A stretch of 5,134 bases of DNA, from contig DIKJ01000183.1 in NCBI GenBank assembly GCA_002424525.1, positions 1 to 5,134 of the forward strand. The letters run 5' to 3'. The number at the start of each line of letters is the position of its first letter. Within the stretch, counting starts at the first letter, position 1. The translations under genes were made by a program, and so were the position numbers. Under the pieces are notes generated by a model. It was not told the DNA's origin and did not search any database. It saw nothing but the letters and a program-made list of their open reading frames with translations. This stretch comes from Bacteroidales bacterium UBA5621 (GTDB lineage: Bacteria; Bacteroidota; Bacteroidia; Bacteroidales; VadinHA17). Positions 1-5,134 of the stretch are shown piece by piece.

Positions 1-23
1 TACAAATCGGCGCCAGCATTGGA

Positions 24-1202
24 TCACAAATCAATACTCCTGAGTCCTTTCCGGATGGTTTCAGCGAGCTCTTCCGGGTTTTCGAAGCCGACGGACAGTC
101 TTATCATCCCGGGCTCGGGGTATTTCGCTCCCCATACTGATTCCACGGGCATCAGGATACTTTTTGAATCACCGAGTGAGGGTATCAGCCTGATCTGATC
201 CGACACCGCTTTAATGAAGGTGTCGCGGTGCAGCCTTTTTTCTTCCGCGTTACGGCCATTAAGATCGAATGTGATCATTCCGCCGAAGCCTTTTCCTTTG
301 AAGAGTCTGACAGCCTCATAATGGGTAGGGTGGCTCTCAAGTCCGGGATACCATACTCTTCGGACATGCTGATCTTCATGGAGGATGACTGAGATCATTT
401 CAGCGCTGCTGCACTGCCTGGCAAACCTTAATTCAAAGGTCTCCAGCTGGGTCTGAAGCCTGTAGGCATCATCGGCCGAGATCATATGACCGGTGTACTT
501 ACGGTATTCAACAGCAGACTTCATTATGGTCCGGTCGTTGCCGCAGATAACCCCGGCGGTGATGTTACCATGACCTGAAAAATATTTGGTAGCACTATGG
601 ATGACGATATCCGCACCGCTTTCAAGTGGTTTCCACAGAGCGGGTGTGGCAAATGTATTATCAACAATGACAGTGACACCGTACTTGTGTGCCATTCTTA
701 TTATACCCTCAGCATCGGGCACAATAAGCATCGGGTTCGAGATGGCCTCGATGTATACAAGTTCCGGCCGGACTGACTCAAGTACCTTTCCGAATTCATT
801 CAGGTCATATTTTTCATTCCCGGGAGTGAAAGTGTGTGTGTCAATACCTCTGCGTTTTTTAAGGACGGATTCAATAAAAGAGACCGTACCACCATATATT
901 TCGCTGAAAAAGAGCCATGGCCTTGTATCATCAGCCCTCTGGAATATTGAAAGAGCGGTGTCGACGGCAGACATTCCCGATTGTGTTAGCAGAGCCCAGC
1001 GGGAACCTTCGATTTCCATAATCGCTTCTTCTGTAGATACTACTGTCGGGTTTCTGTACCGGGAGTAGATATAGAGGTCAGGTTCTCTCTCATTATCAGC
1101 TTCTTTCCGGAATGCTTCGGCGGTTGTGCCGGCGTCAGTCAGTTCAAATCCGGCATCCCTGTAGATCGGGATCCGGGAGCTGTTGATCGCTTTTTTATTC
1201 AT
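24..1202 (-). CDS. Cys/Met metabolism PLP-dependent enzyme (trans-sulfuration family; cystathionine gamma-synthase / gamma-lyase / methionine gamma-lyase-like)
   Basis: A 392-residue cytoplasmic enzyme with no signal peptide and the full usual length for the family. It contains the complete family signature around the PLP Schiff-base lysine, DIVIHSATKYFSGHG at residues 198-212, with K206 as the lysine. Other fold-type I landmarks are YSRYRNPT (46-53; Tyr and Arg contact PLP phosphate from the partner subunit), SGM (75-77), YGG (103-105), SNP (155-157), VDNTF (180-184, D181 to the pyridine nitrogen), YPGLESHPTH (285-294), GFGGM (305-309) and IRLSVG (367-372, R368 for the substrate carboxylate). 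The family performs beta- or gamma-elimination or replacement on cysteine, homocysteine, methionine or activated homoserine; which reaction applies here cannot be read from sequence. Differences from the E. coli MetB pattern include YSRYRNPT for YSRRGNPT, GHGN for GHSD, EAISNP for ESPSNP, and MPVESVWG where a His-containing AATMTH-type motif is usual. The ATG start at 1202 lies 7 bp after batE and has no clear Shine-Dalgarno, suggesting cotranscription with the bat genes. Confidence 0.93.
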   Translation of the reverse strand: MNKKAINSSRIPIYRDAGFELTDAGTTAEAFRKEADNEREPDLYIYSRYRNPTVVSTEEAIMEIEGSRWALLTQSGMSAVDTALSIFQRADDTRPWLFFSEIYGGTVSFIESVLKKRRGIDTHTFTPGNEKYDLNEFGKVLESVRPELVYIEAISNPMLIVPDAEGIIRMAHKYGVTVIVDNTFATPALWKPLESGADIVIHSATKYFSGHGNITAGVICGNDRTIMKSAVEYRKYTGHMISADDAYRLQTQLETFELRFARQCSSAEMISVILHEDQHVRRVWYPGLESHPTHYEAVRLFKGKGFGGMITFDLNGRNAEEKRLHRDTFIKAVSDQIRLIPSLGDSKSILMPVESVWGAKYPEPGMIRLSVGFENPEELAETIRKGLRSIDL

Positions 1203-1209
1203 TTTGATG

Positions 1210-1980
1210 CTATATTATTTCAAGAGTGTTTGCCGGCACCCATCCTTTGTTGCCGTCGGAAAGCCTTATTTCATACCACTCTCCCACTACATCCTCAACA
1301 GTCACCCTGGTACCTTCGTGTATCATAAAGAGGTCTGTCCCGCTGTTGTCAGGAGAACTCTTCCCGCTCACTGCAGGAGTGAAGATGATAGCTTTATTTC
1401 CTTCATATACAAGGAATTTATTCCTGTTACTGAAAGCAAAGGTTGATAGTGAAAAGATGAGAAAAAGTAGAGCTGTCCAGAAGCCCAGGACTTTCAGGCG
1501 GTATTTTGATGAATAGATATAGAGCGACAGAAGAAGGAGGAACAGGATAAAAGAAACCAGGCTGATCTTTGCCCATCCGTTGGATGACACTGTAAGTGAA
1601 ACAAAATCGAACCATTTTACGAAAAAGAGTTCGGGTATCTCTTCAAATCTGTCGACAACCCGGGTCCTGGTGATCATCAGATTATAGTTAATGTCCTCGT
1701 CGGAGGGTTTAAGCAGTCTTGCCCTCTCGTAGAACAGGAGAGCACCGGCGATGTTGTCAGTCTTGTAATATGCATTTCCGATATTATAGGCAAGTTCTGC
1801 GGAGCGGTAGCCTGCGTTGTACAGTTCAAGCCATGCATCGAGGGCCTTATCGTAATCCCCTTCTGTATATGATTGAACGCCGCCAGCGTATTGTGACTCA
1901 TCCTGTGTTACGGAAGGAGCACCAGGGGATGTTATGGTAAAGAGCAGAAGAACCAGTATGATATTAATCCTCAGGACCAT
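1210..1980 (-). CDS. batE: BatE: TPR, two-helix membrane and SH3b protein of the Bat operon
   Basis: A 256-residue protein. Residues 1 to about 21 form a signal peptide (MVLRIN then a hydrophobic run, possible cleavage after SPGA). Residues about 28-100 are two TPR-like helical pairs, including AELAYNIGNAYYKTDN (61-76) and ALLFYERARLLKPSDEDINYNL (80-101). Two membrane helices follow at about 137-157 and 165-183, separated by a short basic loop (SSKYRLK) that should be cytoplasmic. Residues about 190-254 form a bacterial SH3 domain with the characteristic EGTRVTV, GEWYEIRLSDGNKGWVP and final NTLEII. This topology puts both the TPR and the SH3b in the periplasm. The order TPR-membrane-SH3b and its place directly after batD are typical of BatE in Bacteroidota. 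The role is presumed to be scaffolding within the Bat assembly; SH3b could bind peptidoglycan or a partner protein, which is an inference. The start is 3 bp after the batD stop and has a good ribosome binding site. Confidence 0.9.
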   Translation of the reverse strand: MVLRINIILVLLLFTITSPGAPSVTQDESQYAGGVQSYTEGDYDKALDAWLELYNAGYRSAELAYNIGNAYYKTDNIAGALLFYERARLLKPSDEDINYNLMITRTRVVDRFEEIPELFFVKWFDFVSLTVSSNGWAKISLVSFILFLLLLSLYIYSSKYRLKVLGFWTALLFLIFSLSTFAFSNRNKFLVYEGNKAIIFTPAVSGKSSPDNSGTDLFMIHEGTRVTVEDVVGEWYEIRLSDGNKGWVPANTLEII

Positions 1981-1983
1981 TTT

Positions 1984-3828
1984 TCAACCTTTTAAATTTT
2001 CAACCGACCGTATAACAAATGAGGCGCCATCATAAATTTTTTCGGCTTCGGTATCTGAAGACGAGGGGGCAAATCGCGCATATTCGCATTTATCGAGTAT
2101 TTCTGTCAGACTTGTTATCAACTGTTCACCGGCTCCTCTTTCAGAGAGGGCTAAAAAAGCCTTGTTCCTTGTAAGCTCAGATACGGGGATATTAAGTTTA
2201 TCGCCTATGTAACCCCACAATGATCTGAGTATCTCCTCATAGAATTTATCCATCTCGCCGTTCTTAAGGCACCGTGATGCTTCCTTAAGTCTTTTAACTG
2301 CGATCCTGGCGGCTTTTCTGTTCTTTACGGCTGCAATATCTGCATTCCGTCTTACATGTTCCCTTCTGGCGAAAAGGAGAGCCAGGAAAAGGAGAAGAGC
2401 GAATCCGTATATAGTATAAAATGAACGGTTCGACAGCAGAAGATTCCCGGTTTTTGTCAGTCTCGCCGGTTCAGCTCTGATGAAACGGATATCCTGGCCA
2501 AGATATTTCACATCTTCCTTAGATACACCCCCATAGACAGTGATCCCTGTGGATGCATCACTGCTCCTGCCGGCATGAAACCTGAGTTCAGGTGTTGAGA
2601 GTCTCTCATAGCTGCCAGTGGATGTATTGAAGTATGAATATGATATGGGTGGTATCGAGTAGTCGCCATAGTGTCGTGGAATGAGAAGGTATTCAAAGCT
2701 TTTCTGTCCGGCGGTACCGCTGAGGCTGTTTTTAATTTCATCGGTTACTTTTGGTTCGTAAACCTCGATATCGGCGGGCAATTTCAGACCGGGAGCGGCT
2801 GCCAGCTTAAGATTGCCGCTTCCTGAAACTGTTATTTTAAGATTGATGGCCTCATTCACCCGGACGCTATCACGGTTCAGGCCCGCATTCATTTTAACTC
2901 TTCCGACGATCCCCGAAAAATCGTCGGGTCTGATCCCCGGCAACGGTCTGACCTGAATTTTTGCCCCTCTGCTTATAACTGCCCTTGGTATTGTCTGGTA
3001 CTGTGTAAAAAAGTCATCGAAGACGTCTCCGAAAAAGGGATCCCTCCTACCCGTCTTCTGTCTGACCAGTACAGAGATCTGGACAGGTTCTATGGTGATT
3101 TCGCCTGTTATCTGGGGATAAAGAAGGAATTGCTGGATTACACCCGTACCGTAAACAACGCCATCGATAGTTTCTCGCTGAAGTGAAGTAAGGGGCGGAG
3201 TATCAAGATCGACTTTGAGGAACCCATCGAACCTCGGAAATTTTATTTCGTTGATACCTGCAATGTCCTGCCTGGTAAAGAGCTTAACCGTTGCGACAAT
3301 ATGTTCACCCAGCAGAACATTGTTCCTGTTAAGCGAAAGCTGAACGAACATATCCTCACCTGTGCTCTGGGTTTGCCCGGAAGGTGTTGTTGTGCCTGAG
3401 GTTGATGGCTGTCCCTGTGCGGAGGCGGCCCCGCCAACTACCTGAATACGGATTGAGTCGGATATGTAGGTCCTGTTCTTAAGTGTAAAAGATGCCGGGG
3501 CAATTACAAAGTTCCCTTCAGTTAATGCCTGGAGGTAATAGACATAGGTGTAGGAGGTTTCGCGGGTTACTTTTCCTTTTATTATCTGGGTGCTTGAAGA
3601 GAAGGATGTCTGGGGCCCCATGATTTTATAGAATCCCTCGAATGAAGGTGCGGTCAGCTCGCCTCCACCGGTGTTGACCGTCCACATGATGGTGAACTGC
3701 TGGCCAACCCTTACAACTGACGGATGATCTGCCCTGACCGAGATATCCTGACCATTCAGAACAACTGTCCCCAGCAATAACAGTGTGAATATCAGTATGT
3801 ATTTTATTCGCGTATTCATCCGGATCAC
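1984..3828 (-). CDS. batD: BatD: periplasmic beta-domain protein anchored in the inner membrane
   Basis: A 614-residue protein from the GTG at 3828, or 611 residues from an in-frame ATG at 3819. The N-terminus is a signal peptide (NTRIKY then ILIFTLLLLG, cleavage near LNGQ, residue 27). Residues about 28-130 form the first beta-rich domain (SVRADHPSVVRVGQQF onward). Residues 133-157 are a Ser/Thr/Gly/Gln linker. Residues about 160-295 form a second beta domain with the aromatic/acidic stretch DPFFGDVFDDFF (263-274), a feature typical of BatD. A third beta domain covers about 305-418. One membrane helix at about 471-487 is followed by a basic stretch (ARREHVRRN) and a helical cytoplasmic tail to 614. 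This is the expected size and architecture for BatD (oxygen-tolerance family). Its biochemical role is unknown; the repeated Ig-like domains suggest protein-protein contacts in the periplasm. The GTG start overlaps the batC stop as GTGA, so translational coupling is likely with either start. Confidence 0.93.
   Translation of the reverse strand: MIRMNTRIKYILIFTLLLLGTVVLNGQDISVRADHPSVVRVGQQFTIMWTVNTGGGELTAPSFEGFYKIMGPQTSFSSSTQIIKGKVTRETSYTYVYYLQALTEGNFVIAPASFTLKNRTYISDSIRIQVVGGAASAQGQPSTSGTTTPSGQTQSTGEDMFVQLSLNRNNVLLGEHIVATVKLFTRQDIAGINEIKFPRFDGFLKVDLDTPPLTSLQRETIDGVVYGTGVIQQFLLYPQITGEITIEPVQISVLVRQKTGRRDPFFGDVFDDFFTQYQTIPRAVISRGAKIQVRPLPGIRPDDFSGIVGRVKMNAGLNRDSVRVNEAINLKITVSGSGNLKLAAAPGLKLPADIEVYEPKVTDEIKNSLSGTAGQKSFEYLLIPRHYGDYSIPPISYSYFNTSTGSYERLSTPELRFHAGRSSDASTGITVYGGVSKEDVKYLGQDIRFIRAEPARLTKTGNLLLSNRSFYTIYGFALLLFLALLFARREHVRRNADIAAVKNRKAARIAVKRLKEASRCLKNGEMDKFYEEILRSLWGYIGDKLNIPVSELTRNKAFLALSERGAGEQLITSLTEILDKCEYARFAPSSSDTEAEKIYDGASFVIRSVENLKG
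1988..1993 (-). promoter_or_regulatory. Ribosome binding site of batE
   Basis: The minus strand reads AAAAGG, followed by 7 bases and the batE ATG at 1980. The site overlaps the last codons of batD, just before its TGA stop (1986-1984). It is the clearest canonical Shine-Dalgarno in the window and supports the chosen batE start. Confidence 0.6.
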
Positions 3829-3829
3829 C
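3823..3829 (-). promoter_or_regulatory. Possible ribosome binding site for an ATG start of batD at 3819
   Basis: The minus strand reads GGTGATC, complementary to the GATCACC just before the 3' end of typical 16S rRNA, and lies 3 bases before an in-frame ATG at 3819. In register with an AAAGGAGGTGATC Shine-Dalgarno this is about the normal distance. It includes the batC stop codon TGA. If used, it favours ATG at 3819 over GTG at 3828 and removes the first three residues of the longer version. Many Bacteroidota starts do not rely on Shine-Dalgarno pairing, so this is only suggestive. Confidence 0.35.
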
Positions 3830-4580
3830 AGTTTTTCAATGTCTTCACCCTCGCTTTTGCGGCTTTTGCCTCTTTTACTTTTTCCTGGACCTCCTTTTCA
3901 TCATTAGCAATAGCATTCAGCAACCTTTCAGCATCCTCACGGGATATTCCCTGCTGATCCTGATTCTGGCGGTTATCGTCCTGTTTCTGCTGACTGTTAC
4001 CCTGATTTTCCTGTTCTTTTTCCTGATCCCCCTGCTTATCCTGATCCTGGTTCTTATCCTGCTCACTCTTCTGATCACCCTTATTCTGATCATTCCTGTC
4101 CTGTTGCTGTTGTTTCTGCTGTTCGAGAAGGTCCTGGGCATAGGCAAGGTTATATTTGGCCTCCATATTATCAGGATCGAGCCTGAGAGAGTTTTTATAC
4201 GCCCCGATGCTTTCCTCTATTTTTTGTGCCATGAGCAGTGAGTTTCCCAGGTTATAGAATGCGGCAGCTTTTCTGCTGACATCATCAGTCTTACCGGAGC
4301 TCTCGAGGAACTCTTTTGCGGCATCATCGTATTTATTTTGCCTGTAAAGCGCATCGCCTGTATTGAAAACAGCATCCGGCGATGTTTTATTGATATCGGA
4401 TGCCCGCCGGTAAGAGATCTCCGATTCAGCAAACTTATTACCGTCGTATTCCCTGTTGCCCTGCCTGATGTGTTTCCTGTCAGCCTGTGCGCTTCCGGTG
4501 AGTTCAGATACCAGAAGGAAGCCAAGGCAAAAAAGCATGACTGCAATATTCCTGTATGTCTTATTTCTGATCCTGGTCAT
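3825..4580 (-). CDS. batC: BatC: exported TPR protein with a Gln/Asp/Asn/Lys-rich tail
   Basis: A 251-residue protein. Residues 1-33 form a signal peptide (basic MTRIRNKTYR, hydrophobic core, AQA cleavage motif before D34). The cysteine at 18 sits inside the hydrophobic core and is not a lipobox. TPR-like repeats occupy about 36-145: QGNREYDGNKFAESEISYRRA, then AVFNTGDALYRQNKYDDAAKEF, then AFYNLGNSLLMAQKIEESI with the typical LRLDPDN linker and KYNLAYAQ. Residues 154-210 are a polar low-complexity segment without a single hydrophobic residue. A conserved-looking helical end follows (ISREDAERLLNAIANDEKEVQEKV..., finishing in KNW), which is characteristic of BatC. The protein probably acts as a periplasmic scaffold that links VWA proteins to BatD; this is inferred from TPR function and operon context. 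The ATG at 4580 is 17 bp after batB with no Shine-Dalgarno, and the intervening bases are AT-rich. The stop overlaps the first bases of batD. Confidence 0.92.
   Translation of the reverse strand: MTRIRNKTYRNIAVMLFCLGFLLVSELTGSAQADRKHIRQGNREYDGNKFAESEISYRRASDINKTSPDAVFNTGDALYRQNKYDDAAKEFLESSGKTDDVSRKAAAFYNLGNSLLMAQKIEESIGAYKNSLRLDPDNMEAKYNLAYAQDLLEQQKQQQQDRNDQNKGDQKSEQDKNQDQDKQGDQEKEQENQGNSQQKQDDNRQNQDQQGISREDAERLLNAIANDEKEVQEKVKEAKAAKARVKTLKNW
3951..4121 (-). repeat. Low-complexity coding repeat in batC (Gln/Asp/Asn/Lys-rich)
   Basis: This stretch encodes BatC residues 154-210 and uses only Q, D, N, K, E, R, G and S; 22 of 57 residues are Gln. At DNA level it is an imperfect repeat of CAG-, GAT/GAC- and AAC/AAT-type codons. 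The plus-strand hexamer CTGATC (Asp-Gln) recurs five times. The protein segment is probably disordered and acts as a flexible spacer between the TPR domain and the C-terminal helix. Such DNA can expand or contract by slippage, so its length may vary between strains (inference). Confidence 0.75.
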
Positions 4581-4597
4581 TGTTTACAAATAAAAGA

Positions 4598-5134
4598 CTA
4601 AAGTCTGAATTTAAAAATTTTTATGCCGGCCAGTATTCTGTTCTTACGCTCCTTTATCAGGAAATCTGCTATCAGAAAGAGCAGGGAGATAGCAGCAAAT
4701 ATCGGGAACTGATCGTTATATTCGGTATACATTGCACTTTCCAGTTCATCTTTTTTCATTTTCCTTATCTCTCCCCAGATCTGGTCGAGCCCTATGTTGG
4801 TACTGCTTGCTCTTACGTAATTTCCACCGGCGGAGATCGCTATCTTTCTGAGTATATCCTCGTCAAGCCGGGTTATAACTGTGTTGCCACCGGCATCCTT
4901 AAGGTAATCTGTTCTGCCGCTCACCGTCATCCTTATAGGAACACCCTCCGATGATCCTATTCCTATTGTATGGACGATGACTCCCTTTTCCGATGCCTCC
5001 CTGGCCGCGACAAGAGGGTCATCCTCGTGGTTCTCCCCGTCGGTAATGATGATCAGTGCCTTGCTTTTGTCCTCCCCGGGACTGAAGGACCTTATACCCA
5101 GGTTTATTGCAGAACCTATAGCTGTCCCCTGGCG
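4598..5134 (-). CDS. batB: BatB: von Willebrand factor A domain membrane protein (5' end outside the window)
   Basis: Reading the minus strand from the window edge gives an open frame of 178 residues to a TAG at 4600-4598, so the gene is truncated by the window; the internal ATG at 4930 is not its start. The visible part begins in the VWA domain. RQGTAIGSAI carries the MIDAS threonine, IIITDGENHEDD carries the MIDAS aspartate, and VHTIGIGSSEGVPI is the following strand and loop; the DxSxS part of the metal site lies outside. After the VWA come residues about 87-135, with LDEDILRKIAISAGGNYVRAS and a charged helix. A C-terminal membrane helix (about 143-160, FPIFAAISLLFLIADFLI) ends in a basic tail (KERKNR...). 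The basic tail suggests a cytoplasmic end and a periplasmic VWA domain. VWA domains of this group bind partner proteins through a divalent metal and usually work with a MoxR ATPase. It is called BatB rather than BatA because it directly precedes batC; a locus with only one VWA gene cannot be excluded. Confidence 0.9.
   Translation of the reverse strand, partial: RQGTAIGSAINLGIRSFSPGEDKSKALIIITDGENHEDDPLVAAREASEKGVIVHTIGIGSSEGVPIRMTVSGRTDYLKDAGGNTVITRLDEDILRKIAISAGGNYVRASSTNIGLDQIWGEIRKMKKDELESAMYTEYNDQFPIFAAISLLFLIADFLIKERKNRILAGIKIFKFRL

Noticed and set aside
1..23. Possible terminator after the PLP enzyme gene.
   Set aside because: Only a short GGCGCC palindrome is visible, with no stem-loop or T-run, and the window ends too soon to judge.
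586..1068. Plus-strand open frame of 160 codons.
   Set aside because: It is antisense to the PLP enzyme, whose family motifs are intact over the same bases. It shows no recognisable domain.
3917..4147. Minus-strand open frame of 76 codons rich in Arg and Ile.
   Set aside because: It lies entirely inside batC in another frame. Its Arg/Ile repeats are the out-of-frame reading of the Gln/Asp repeat tract, so it is an artefact.
4581..4597. AT-rich gap before batC containing TTTATTTG, resembling the Bacteroidota -7 promoter element TAnnTTTG.
   Set aside because: The spacing within the element does not match (TA is directly followed by TTTG), no -33 TTTG-like element was recognised, and it would leave almost no leader before the ATG.
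4598..4930. Treating the ATG at 4930 as the start of a 110-residue gene.
   Set aside because: The frame stays open to the window edge and encodes the VWA metal-site motifs upstream of this ATG, so it is an internal methionine of batB.
4580..4954. Plus-strand open frame of 124 codons.
   Set aside because: It is antisense to the C-terminal half of batB, which has clear VWA and membrane features. No domain is recognisable in it.

Overview
The window is a tightly packed, one-directional gene block read entirely on the minus strand. It fits a Bacteroidota-type genome: five Bat ("Bacteroides aerotolerance") style genes kept as separate reading frames in the order batB-batC-batD-batE, with typical Bacteroidota signal peptides (for example one ending ...LNGQ) and weak or absent Shine-Dalgarno sequences at several starts. 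The taxonomic assignment is an inference from gene content and order. Leptospira and some other lineages also carry Bat genes.

Layout in the direction of transcription (right to left). 5134-4598 is the C-terminal part of a von Willebrand factor A (VWA) membrane protein, BatB, cut by the window edge. 4580-3825 is BatC, a secreted TPR protein with a long Gln/Asp/Asn/Lys-rich tail. 3828-1984 is BatD, a large periplasmic beta-domain protein anchored by one membrane helix. 1980-1210 is BatE, a TPR, two-helix membrane and SH3b protein. 1202-24 is a PLP-dependent enzyme of the Cys/Met (trans-sulfuration) family. Gaps between genes are 17 bp (batB-batC), a 4 bp overlap (batC-batD, or a 5 bp gap if the alternative ATG is used), 3 bp (batD-batE) and 7 bp (batE-PLP enzyme). 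This strongly suggests one transcript. No promoter, terminator, RNA gene, mobile element or CRISPR array is visible, and no gene-free stretch exceeds 25 bp.

How the genes work together: in known Bat loci a MoxR AAA+ ATPase, a DUF58 protein and BatA lie upstream, and these would be expected just beyond the right edge. The Bat proteins are thought to form an inner-membrane/periplasmic assembly built on VWA, TPR and SH3 protein-binding modules. The early link to oxygen tolerance is not consistently supported across species, so the molecular role is still open. The predicted topologies here place the VWA, the TPRs, the BatD beta domains and the SH3b in the periplasm, with a helical BatD tail in the cytoplasm.

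The window is mostly a known system. The points most worth a second look are the sulfur amino acid-type PLP enzyme joined to the end of the bat operon and that enzyme's departures from family consensus at several active-site-proximal motifs.
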